64,000 bases of DNA, taken from Sipunculus nudus. Its lineage: Eukaryota; Annelida; Sipuncula; Golfingiida; Sipunculidae. Below are positions 47,603 to 57,249 of this stretch, piece by piece (the first letter of the stretch is position 1; each line of letters opens with the position of its first letter). Position numbers and translations under genes: made by a program. The notes beneath the pieces are model-generated. The model was not told where the DNA came from and ran no database searches. It was given only the letters and a program-made list of their open reading frames with translations. Where the stretch lies: the NCBI GenBank assembly GCA_026874595.1, contig CM049309.1:96308723-96372722 (forward strand), written 5' to 3'.

Positions 47603-49289
47603 GTTATATATAGATACCGGGATATGGCAATTTTTCTGTCATTCTATCTGGTATCATTACATTCTAGATCCATGTGGTTTTTAAAGAATCACCTTTTTTA
47701 AGTAAACAGGACATTGCTATGAACAAAAACATGACAAACCAAATTATATCTAAGGCAATTTTCTTAGCCCAAGAATTAATTTAAATAATGATGTTAGCAA
47801 AAACAGACCAGTTACACCATTAGTGACAGTGATGTGAATTGTTGACATTCTGAATATATGATCATGATAGATTTTTAGGAAAATGTAATGCATGCCTACA
47901 GGGGGTAATCTATGAACACTGACAACAGTTGCAATTGATTTTCACTTTTCATTTTTCCATGCTATCAGGATACCCAAAGGCAAAAGGGTAACAGACTTGC
48001 AAATATTGACCCCCATTTTTGGTGCAAATGCTGACTGCACCTGACACAATTGCATATGGATTATGCTCATGAGTTTGTCAATGCCCACATCAGGCCCACC
48101 TAACATTCATAAAATGTCTCAATGATTTCAAAGCTGAAAGGCTGTCACAACATGATAGATGTGTGTGCGTGCGATGCCAGGCAAATTGATTTCACAGCAA
48201 GGCTTGCGCATCTAAACAGGGAAGGGTTACAAAAGCCGACTTTCCATGAACACTAGAATTTCCTGTTTGGATTACCAGAGATTATTTATGGTGGAGTCCA
48301 ACACCTGGGGTGAACTTAATGTTATTGTTTTCAAGAGCATTATCTTCAAAGAGGAAAAGAACCAAAATCACAAAGCTTTTTAGTCTGATTTTCAATAACA
48401 ATCTGGATATGATGCCGCCAAACCCAGGCAATGTCATGTCACAACACAAATATGAAAAGGCATTAAAGGAATTAGCAAATGCAGACTGGTTGTGAATTTT
48501 TCACAAATCTTAATCATAAAGACTGTACATATTGTTAACACAAATCCTGCAATAACCTTTCAAATTACTGAATAGCAAGGCTAGTTATGTAGGAGCAAAG
48601 CCTCCTGAGTAAAACCTTGGTCTTCATCCAAACAGAGCAGTCAACTTTACATATGTGAACAACTGATTGTCCCCAGTCTACCAAGCAACAAGGCTCCCGC
48701 TTTCCAAAGTAGGTGAATTACTCCCAAACATGCATAAAGGGCTCAACTGGCCTGACAGCCAAAGTGCAGGCAAATATGGGCAGGTCTGGTGTTCAGAAAG
48801 CTTTGATGTTAATGGGCGATTGTTAAGCAGCTCTAAACTCCAGTGCCACTGATAAGGAAACTGCACGCGTTTAATGTTCATAGAGATCTGCAAACATTCG
48901 CCTGCAAGTAGTGTTTCAGCTCTTGTGAGATGAATGGCTGTATACACATAAACAGGCTCCGGCTGTAGACAGGGTCCTTTTGAAAGTCACTGTTGCACAG
49001 GAGCCTTTAGGCCTTGGAATCCCCATTATGCGGATACGTGAGAGGCACGGCCGCAATCATCCTACATTTCAGACTATGGGTTGAAAAACAGCCCACAATA
49101 TTGTGAGGCAACTATCACTCTTTAATGTTTAACCACTCGTTCATGCGGGTCTCTCGTGTTATCATGCACTGAATATGTTAAGTACTGTGCACTTATAAGA
49201 AAAGAAATTATGCTGTAGAATTATTCTTTTGGCATGCACTAAAAACCTAAAAGCCCGTGTCACACAACTGAGTCAGGTTGTCTGGATGG
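47603..49289. other. unique intron 1 sequence near exon 1, possible regulatory
   Basis: Free of recognised repeats. 47930-48520 holds GCAAATATTGACC (Fox-like), GCATATGGATTA (E-box plus Otx-like), TGTTTGGATTACCAGAG and unusually balanced composition. 48640-48960 is similar. Short open frames on both strands (48310-48495, 48667-48852, 48678-48947) lack domains. A first-intron enhancer role is inference. Confidence 0.35.
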
Positions 49290-49606
49290 AATGAAAAAAA
49301 CGAACTCGGGCGCCCGAGTACCGGTAACACCAACAAAAACTGGTCATGGATTATATACACATTATTCCCAGCTGATATTAAACAAGTAACTTGCACTCAA
49401 GTGTTGCTGGCACAATCATATTGTGGCTCGGACACTTTTTGGCCACATCTCGTAGGATGTGACAGCACACACTTGAATTTGAAAAGGATAAATGGGTCTG
49501 TGTCTACATGACAAGAGGCCAAAGCACGTTTCCCAAAGGCACAGCTGGGGGCGGGTCACGTCAGTGCATTTCGCGGGTGAGGTAGCTGCAAACTTTGAAT
49601 TCTTAC

Positions 49607-49970
49607 CTATTTGTAGGACGTTCGCCACTGCACCAGATTCTAACAACTTAACACCTTGATGAAATGGAAGTCTATCCGTCTCTGCACCATCTTTGACTTG
49701 ATTAGAATATGAAGAATACATACAAATGTCCCTTTCATTCCGTGGAAATGACCAATATACTATTCGACTTTGTACCGGTTCTGGAATCCGGTCAATTCGT
49801 TCTTCTACCCGTTGAAACGGTATATTTTCCGCTACAATTTTAGCACATATATCCAGAAGTGTATCAGGAGTCCTACTTTTCTCCACTTTGACAGCTTTAG
49901 ATCCGTGTTTGAAGCATTTATCGGGCCTAGGACCCCACAGTGTACTACAATGTCTTTTCGCTGTCGCCAT
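49607..49970 (-). CDS. ZSWIM5/6: ZSWIM4/5/6-like protein, coding exon 1 (N-terminus)
   Basis: First coding exon of a SWIM zinc-finger protein of the ZSWIM4/5/6 group; related ZSWIM8 is a known Cullin-RING substrate receptor. The exon encodes 121 residues plus one base. Recognisable family blocks are TLLDICAKIVAE (res 37-48), RVEERIDRIPEPVQ (54-67), RIVYWSFPRNERDI (69-82), LPFHQGVKLL (101-110) and SGAVANVLQI (112-121). Res 37-46 fit the BC-box pattern [ST]Lx3Cx3[AVLI], which in other proteins binds Elongin C. The ATG at 49970 is supported by an in-frame TGA seven codons upstream and G at both -3 and +4. The exon ends in a consensus donor (G|GTAAGA, 49606-49601), leaving one base that completes a Gly codon with exon 2. 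Reading past the donor gives a non-homologous tail, so the 184-residue open frame is not the protein. The gene runs leftward. Assignment to ZSWIM4/5/6 is by remembered similarity; invertebrates probably have one ancestral copy. Confidence 0.9.
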
Positions 49971-49980
49971 TGCCAGCCAT
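49945..49980 (-). CDS. upstream ORF overlapping the ZSWIM start codon
   Basis: On the minus strand an ATG at 49980 lies ten bases before the main start and in another frame. It opens an 11-codon uORF (MAGNGDSEKTL, then TAG) ending 23 bases inside the main CDS. The uAUG has a weak context (C at -3, G at +4), while the main AUG has G at -3 and G at +4. Leaky scanning would therefore allow main-frame translation at a reduced rate. It counts only if the transcript starts upstream of 49980. Peptide function is unlikely; a regulatory role is inference. Confidence 0.45.
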   Translation of the reverse strand: MAGNGDSEKTL

Positions 49981-50740
49981 CTGATCCATCAGATAAGTGG
50001 GTGTTCCCGCCTACGCATGCGTGTAACCATTTAATCGCCCTACTACGCAGGCGCACGGAAGGGATAAATAGTTTATACATGTTTAGGGTTACCGGAATTC
50101 CCCGCGGGGAACCCCTTCAAGCGTGTAAAATTAGTTGGCAAATGACAACAAAGCCCTGCAACCTGCATGACAATCTCACTTTAATTGCACGTTGTTCCGT
50201 GAGGCGAGGCACCGTTTGACAGATGAGAGTTTTGGTTCATGTATGCGAAGGAAGCACGGGCCAACCAAGAACATTGTGTGTTCACGTTACAAATGCTCGT
50301 AAAAACCATTGAAATGAAAAGGAGTACTAAAGTAAGAAAGGGCGCCCGACGTGTATGGAGTGCGTATGGAGTGGAGAACCGGCTTGTGGCAAGTCGGAGA
50401 ATATTCTGACAATAATTTAGCTAGCTCTGGCGTAGGTCCCAGCCCGCCTGCGGGCAGAAATTCAAAACCACTCTAATCCGCAGTATTTGAGCTTTGTCGA
50501 TGCGTCTCCGTTTCTTATGCACCGCCTGTATAGATTTCTTGATTACCAGGCCGCTTTTACGGGAACATAATTGGCTTACATGCTACAGAGAATGCTGGTA
50601 CTGTGCGCGGATAAATTAATAATACACCATTTTCTGTGCCTGGAATGGGAAACACAGCCCTGAAGGAGCTCGCGCTGTGCTGCTGAAAGGGGAGGAAAGG
50701 ATTGAAAGCAGTTGCGTAATTACTGCTGATGTATTTAAAT

Positions 50741-51287
50741 CTCCCGCCAGAGAAAATTAAGTTAAGATTAGTTTATATGTATGGAGAACATGTAAGGTGC
50801 CCACCCAACCGTGATAAGACCACAGATGGCCCTATTTTATTTTGCCCGCACCCTCGGGTACAATCTTGACACCTTATCCTTCGGGGGACTAACGGGGGGC
50901 GGAATTACAAAAATCTGCATTAATGTGTACACGTATCGGAATGGGGAGGCACACGTACGTACGAACATACATAAATACATAAATGCACACAAACAAAAAT
51001 ATATACTTACTAGTGTATACTTAGGTACGCCTAGTATATGTATGCCATAAATGAATGGATACTTTCGTGCAAACATCCTTGTCTACATTAAAAATGAGAC
51101 TCCTTATCACAGCTTCATAATTAAATTAAGCAAGGATCAAAATATTGATAAAACAGTTGCCTTGGGGAAAAGATCACTTAGAAATTTACCAACTCTTTAC
51201 AGGTTTAGCAACATGCATATAATCTACCAAAATGTATTAGCTGTTATCACGCAATACCACAGTGATATACTTGAATTAACAAATTGA
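50741..51287. other. upstream intergenic sequence, nothing recognised
   Basis: Contains a run of ACATACATAAATACATAAATGC near 50964-50985 and an AC-rich stretch. No gene recognised on either strand. Confidence 0.5.
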
Positions 51288-53560
51288 TGAATGAATATAA
51301 GTTTATTCTGAAATAAAAGGCCTCAGGCCTATGGTTCCTCAAAGAGCATGTGGTATAGAACATAAAATTCCAACAATAACAAAATTTAATAGCATGGAGA
51401 TACAGCTAGTACCAATGTATCCCAATGCCATGGAAATAGCATAACATGAAATAATATACATTCAAACACAATGTTGTTTGAAAACCCATATTTTCCATTT
51501 CTAAATACATGCAGATATTTTGTAATCTCATATTTCATTTCATTTAGAAGTCATGAATAATAATAACAATAATTGTGGGTTTTAAGGCCTATTGCCCGCC
51601 CGGGTAGTAATAATAATAATATACCCGCCCAAACCTAGTTGCTACATTTTCTGCTGATTATTATCTGAAATGAGATATGAAAATGTACCTAAATCACAAA
51701 TGTACTTGATTCTCGAGTCAGTACATGCACAAAAGGGCATTTCATGATAAAATGACGCTCATCTTCCACAACAGCATCCCCATATCTTAGGCAATATATT
51801 ACAAAACCTTTTATCCCATGGAATATTATTATGCCTTACTTTTTTTCTACTTCTAAATTATGTGATAAACATCTTAGTCTTGAAAGACGTTTTCTATAGT
51901 TAACATTTTGAATAAATGTTAAATATTTGTCAGTGTTTAATGTTGATTTAAAAGTTGAATATGTTCTTGAACGACGATTATTAGATATACTGTTCATCCA
52001 ATCCTGCAATAAAGAATCATTTATAGCCTGTGCATCTTATTCAATCCAAACATATATATACATACATCCTTGAGAAAAAAAATAGTTTCTTTATATTAAG
52101 TGCCCAGGTCTGTTTTTCTGCTTCATCTAGGCGATATATTTATTATACAATTGTTTGATAATCTATTATGTGACAATTTTAGCAATTAAGTCCAGTAAGT
52201 AATCGCTCTTATTATACAGTGAATGTACGGCAACCGCCCGCATTCTACTAATACTGCAGCAACTAATATATTTAAGCATTAACTTTCATCCCATAATTAT
52301 TACAAAATACTTCTAATTTATTTAATCTTGGATTGTAATCTTCCTGATGTGTCTGCGTATACCACACCATCATGCAGCAAACATATAAGCAACGAAAGAT
52401 AAGATAAATCTGGACATATATAACTAAAGTTCGTTCAAAAATAATGTGAAAAATAAACGACTGATCATACATCCTTGTTTTGTGCCAATGGTGCATTGAA
52501 AATAACTAGTTAATCCTTCATTTGTTTAGACACATGACTGTATAATTTGGAATACATTGATTTAAGAATGTGAAACATTTTCCTCCTATATCATATTTAT
52601 GAAGAATAAAGAATAATAAGTCATGTTGAATACCATCGAACGCCCTGGAAAAATCTAAACAAATTGCATGAAAGCGTCCTTTTTTCTTTGATAAATAAAT
52701 TTTGATAAGTGTCATGAGTGTATATACATATTATCAATAGTGCTATATTTTCTTCTATATCCAGTTATGACTTTGTTTGGTTTTTCTGCCCAAGTACCTA
52801 ATCTCCCATTAAGAACTTAGTAAATAATTTACCTATAGTGTTTAAAAGAGAGATTCCTCTATAATTATTTAGGTCTAGAGAAGGGCCTATACTTGTGTAA
52901 TGGGAACAAAATTGCCTTGGGCCATTCAATTGGGAAATTACCAGAAGTAATACTTTAAAAATATCTTTTCTATTACCGAACCTAAAACTGCTATGTTGTC
53001 TTTCAAAAGTTCTACTGTTATTCCATCTGGTCCAGGTGTTTTGCCATTTTGCATAAGTTTTAACTGTTTTACTATTTCTTCTTCGCTTATATAAAAATTA
53101 ATTTCATCTACCATATCTATAATAGGAGCATGTTCATTAAACTGGTTATTATTTATATCATTCTTAAATCCTGGATTTACATGATTTATATTATCATTCA
53201 GTAGTTTCATAATAGGTTAACCAATCCTCCACACATAATATTATTTTTTAACCTGTGTCCTTTTTACAGATTTAATCTTTCTGAGAAATAATTTGTGGAG
53301 TTGCATATATCATTAAGTCAGTTCCAAGTGAAACAGTTTTTCTTTCTTTCACTTGTTACAAAAGTTTTCAAATCTGATTTTAATTGTTCAAAGTTTTCAA
53401 GATCTATCATTTTTTGTTCATCTATATTCATTCAATGCCTGATATTTTTTCCCTCTTTAGCTGTATACACTCCTGATTCCACCATGGTGGTTGGTCATTT
53501 ATTGATACACACGGCTTTAAAGTTTTGATGTATATGTATGTTTTATTTGCAATAGAATCA
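51288..53560 (-). pseudogene. decayed LINE (LINE-B), endonuclease-RT linker to 3' end
   Basis: Reading down the minus strand, conserved non-LTR retrotransposon blocks appear in order: PPWWNQEC linker (about 53489), NGKTPGPDGI (about 53020), AICLDFSRAFDGIQHDLL (RT motif A, about 52650), GTKQGCMIS (motif B, about 52480), LLHDGVVYAD (motif C position, about 52370), NKLEVFCNNYGMKVN (about 52290) and a C-terminal RLRCLSHNLEVE...VEDERHFIMKCPF region (51930-51700). The 3' end reads AATAAACTTATATTCATTCA, that is short ATTC repeats rather than poly(A), as in CR1/L2-like elements. Frames are broken by several shifts and stops. At motif C the first Asp of the catalytic pair is read as His, so it is dead. 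The 5' portion with the endonuclease is absent or unrecognisable. Confidence 0.8.
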
Positions 53561-53808
53561 AATTTCTCAGTTCTGCTGTGCTTTTTTCTACATCATGTTA
53601 TATAACCCTCGTTATCATATATGAGTAAAATACCTATTTTTATAGTGATAGAAGTAGTAGTATAGTAGTAGTTATCATAATAGTAGTAGTAGTATAGTAG
53701 TGCAATAGTAGTAATATTAGAAGTTTTAGTTGTATAGTAATAGTTTTGTTTTTATCGTTTCTGTTTTTCTGGGTTTTTTTTAGATATAAATGTACATGTG
53801 TATATATA
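53561..53808. repeat. (AGT)n-like simple repeat and spacer
   Basis: 53640-53715 is an interrupted AGTAGTAGTATAGTAGT-type tract. The rest is T-rich with short TA runs leading into F1. Confidence 0.85.
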
Positions 53809-54215
53809 TGTCACAGGACAAACTCCGACCCGGTAGAATCGTCGATCCTACTAGGACACAGTCCGATCGGACTTTCTACTATATAGGAGAAACTCCGATC
53901 GGACTTTCTACTAGTAGGATCGGCGATTCTACTATGACAAACTCCGATCATAGCCTCTACTAGGACAAACTCCGATCAACCAGAGACCACAACATAATAA
54001 GACTTTCTACTAGTAGAATCTGCGATTCTACTAGGACAAACTCCGATCGTAGTCTCCACTGGGACAAACCCTGATCGTAGTCTCTACTAGGACAAACTCC
54101 GATTGTAGTCTCTACAAGGAGAAACTTACCATAATTTACGTAATTTCTGAAACCTGAGATAAAAAATGAATAAATCACAGTAATATTTTAACCAAATGTT
54201 TTATTTATGTATTTG
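53809..54215 (+). repeat. F1 left arm
   Basis: About seven 28-bp units plus the terminal module and an inner unique segment (54121-54215) ending ACCAAATGTTTTATTTATG. GACTTTCTACTAGTAGAATC-type palindromes occur twice (about 53869 and 54000). The open frame on the minus strand here is an array artefact. Confidence 0.85.
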
Positions 54216-54324
54216 AAAAAATAAAGAAAAATAAATACAAGCACATATGATAAAACACAATATCCTACGATTATATATACAAGTCACAGATATACATCTA
54301 AATGTTTCATTCAAACATATTCAT

Positions 54325-54760
54325 ACAATTTTATTTGATAAAAAAATCACAAATATAAGCACAAGCACATGTAAGCACAAACTGTTTATCTACTTGTATA
54401 TATGTATAATTCCTTAATATTGATCTAAAATATTTCATTCACATCCTGTCTTAAATTCACAGCAAAAAAATGCAATATATATATCCACCTGTACTTATGT
54501 TTATCAATTTAACCACTGATACAGAATGTAGGTATTTTCAAATAGAACTTTGATTCTCAGAAATACACATTCCTTGGTTAAGTACAATTCATACAAGTTC
54601 ATATTCTAAAATATACAAATAAAAGCACAAGCACATATAAGCACAAACAGTTTATCTACTTGTATATATGTAAAATTCCTTGATTTAAGAATAGATCTAA
54701 AATATTTCATTCCCATCCTGTCCTAAAAGCACAGAGAAAAATTGCAATATATACATCAAA
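54325..54760. repeat. duplicated ~150-bp segment inside F1
   Basis: 54340-54480 and 54622-54760 share AAGCACAAGCACAT.TAAGCA, TTTATCTACTTGTATATATG, ATCTAAAATATTTCATTC and CATCCTGTC. The copies are about 280 bp apart with scattered differences. Confidence 0.8.
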
Positions 54761-54835
54761 CGGATTGTATATACTCTGCGTAGCTTAGTTCATTGAACAA
54801 AGCTTGTACAAACTCAAGTCCTTAGATATGAAAAA

Positions 54836-56748
54836 ACAAGGGACCCATGGGTCACTGTGCTCAGCTGACGTTGACCTTGAAGGTAAAAATCTAAAATAAT
54901 ATCAAATGGAGATAAAGTGTAAGAGGAAGAGGTAATAAAGGCCATGGTTGGTTTATATGATTGGTTTATATTGATGAGCAAGAAATTGTTGCAAATAATA
55001 TTTTTGGACCTGACCATTTGTTTCCTAATGTTGAAACTGAAGCATGTGAGCAGTTTGTGAACAAATGATCGGTACTATTTCCATGATCATTAGTTGGCGT
55101 TTTGGGTTAACTGTTGACATTTCAGTAGTTTACACATTTGTTCGATTGAATTTAGTTTTTGTATAATTTATATTATTAAATATATATGTATTTTTTATGA
55201 AATGTATACACTTAAAATATAACTAATTAACAACATAAAAAGGGCAAACAAAGCCTGATCTAAAATTCTGCTGTGGCAGGAAAATAATGAACAAATGTTT
55301 GTATTAAATCCTCATTTTTTTATCACACCAATTTTATTTTTAATTTAAGTTTATATTTCTATACATTTCCAATATAACATATATATCTGAATATAAAAGT
55401 TGATTCATAATTCTCAATTACATCATCATAAATCTCAATCTTTTCAGATAACACCACATCATGCATACACATGTTTATTAATTTTTTACCACAAAAATAT
55501 ATCTTTTAAATATGCAAAACAATAGATATCTAAAAAAAATACTTGATTTAGATTTCTCAATTTTTAATTGTGTCTTTATTTATCCATAATATGCTTCATA
55601 TTTTATAATAATTTAAGCATACTGATGGGTTCAATTATATTGGTTAAAACATTTAAAAGAAAATTGATTTCTTTAAAAATGCTACATTACACAACATTGC
55701 ATCTTCTGGATTACACCTTGAATTACTTTTTCAAGGAAAGTTTTTGCATATCAGAGTGGAAACAGCATTACAATTAAGGAGATACAGTGAAAACAATAAC
55801 AATTGCTGCATAACACTTGGTGGGTTTGGTTTGCCGGGGTTGGGGGGGGGGGGTGATTGGGTTGGTGATATGAGAATAACTGTACACCTGTCACAGCAGG
55901 GGATCTCCCCCAGTGACTGTAACAAATCAGAAACCCTGGCATAGCTGACTTCCAGTGACCTGGAGTGGGACCCTGCATCTGTTATCTGTAATCAAAGCAA
56001 ATGACTACAATAGAGCCTCAAGAAAAAACTCAATAACTAGCTTAATTTTCAAGCTTTTATTTTCAAATTTCAGATTTAAACAAATTAAATATTTATGTTT
56101 ACATGCTGTGAAAATTAAATCAATGGTACTTACAGGAAAAAAACGTGCCATGATCAAAGTTGGGAAAAATTTAAAGTACTGATTTTATTTTTATGCTAAT
56201 AACTTAAAAAAATTACAAAATTCAGATATAATTTTGGGTAAACAATTGAATCTTAATTGAACATAGATTTACTTGGGGAAAATAGACTCTAGTTTCAAAA
56301 TTTTTCATGTTAAGTGAGTAAATATTTTTCCTGATTTTTTTATAAAGTCAATTATGTTGGGGCCCATAACTTAAAGAATTTATACTTAACAGACTTAATT
56401 TCTGGCATGTACATAGGAACTATATGGAGGAATATTTATAGTAAATATGAGGAAAAACAGATGAGTGGTTTTGATATTAGGCAGTCCTGAAGTGTGAAAA
56501 TAGCATTTTAATAAAAAAAAATGAGGTTTTTCCTTAATTTCTCAAAGGAACAAAGTCGCAAAGACCCAGTTTTCGGCTTGGTAGGAGATCTTGGGGACAT
56601 CTATAACATTATGCTGAATTTTGGATTCCTAGGTCTTACGGTTTCAAAACGTGCCACATCTACGGACGAACGAAAGGATGGACAGACGGACGGACGAAGG
56701 ACAATGGACCATGACTATAGCTCAGATGACTTATAGTCAGCTGAGCTA
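54836..56748 (-). mobile_element. E-family element, copy E3, complete, nested in F1
   Basis: It has both family ends: ACAAGGGACCCATGGGTCAC then TGTGCTCAGCTGAC at the left, and at the right a (GGAC)n tract with the 31-nt hairpin (56718-56748; stem TAGCTCAGATGACT/AGTCAGCTGAGCTA, loop TAT, one mismatch). The interior is collinear with E4 and E5: GGGCAAACAAAGCCTGATCT, ATAACACCACATCATGCATA, CATAACACTTGGTGGGTTTG plus a G-run (about 55842-55852), CACAGCAGGGGATCTCCCCC, and one ~670-bp unit. A ~65-bp direct repeat flanks it (54767-54832 and 56757-56820). Confidence 0.75.
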
Positions 56749-56756
56749 AAAAATGG

Positions 56757-57249
56757 TTGTGTACTCTGCCTAGCTTGGTTCACTGAACATACCTGTACAT
56801 ACTTAAGTCCTTAGATCTCAAAACAATGAAGGCCTAGCTGACCATATTGACAATTAATAGGTTGATGCCCAGCTGTCTCATACACCTTGAATTCTAGATA
56901 CTCTATTATTTATATTTATAAATATCACTATCATTAGTTTTAATTTTCTAACTTTATACACAAACTTACTTTATACCAGTACATACAGATGACCGATCTT
57001 TATTTCCCCTGTACAATATAAGGAGCAATCATAATAATACAGCGTAATAACAAGATATCTAGAAGTATAGTACATAAAACAATGAATTAATATAATGGTT
57101 TTACAAAAAAAAAACCTAACATGTCAACCAATACCATAAACCAGTGTATAACCCCACATTAAAAACCAAATAAACAAACGTTGTCCTGTATATTGTATAA
57201 AACAATCATGATATACTCTAGTCTTTTAGAAAGTCATATTGTGTATAAT
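56757..57249. other. F1 interior, right of E3
   Basis: It begins with the second copy of the E3 flank (ACTCTGCCTAGCTTGGTTCA). A LINE-C-like 3' tag, GATCTTTATTTCCC (56995-57008), matches the end of LINE-C at 58008. Otherwise AT-rich with no gene. Confidence 0.5.

Larger units (their letters stand above)
27346..49606 (-). other. intron 1 of the ZSWIM-like gene
   Basis: The interval between the two recognised exons is bounded by GTAAGA at exon 1 and TTTACAG at exon 2, making a 22.26-kb phase-1 intron. It holds two E-family elements, a Helitron-like fragment, three long tandem arrays, a V-SINE and an inverted-repeat element, all annotated separately. Long first introns are known for vertebrate ZSWIM5/6. 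An unannotated exon skipped by this reading is unlikely, because the joined protein matches the family without a gap. Confidence 0.85.
49290..50740 (-). promoter_or_regulatory. CpG-rich promoter region of the ZSWIM gene
   Basis: This is the only stretch rich in CpG and in unique sequence; the rest of the window is CpG-poor repeats. Immediately upstream of exon 1 are an E2F-like site TTCCCGCC (50004-50011), a palindromic NRF1-like ACGCATGCGT (50013-50022), a second NRF1-like cluster ACGCAGGCGCAC (50045-50056) and, on the minus strand, TATAAACTATTTATCC (about 50062-50076), a possible TATA-like element. The start codon overlaps ATGGCG, the core of a YY1/initiator motif. A purine-rich segment and a homeodomain-like TAATTA occur near 50690-50720. 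The transcription start cannot be fixed from sequence alone. No convincing plus-strand divergent exon was seen. Confidence 0.6.

Noticed and set aside
49416-49606. C-terminal 63 codons of the 184-codon frame as part of the ZSWIM protein
   Set aside because: Family similarity stops exactly at a consensus GTAAGA donor and continues in exon 2; the rest is intron.
53960-54178. Minus-strand frame with Arg/Ser repeats in the F1 left arm
   Set aside because: Translation of 28-bp sub-repeats; no matching frame in the right arm and no domain.
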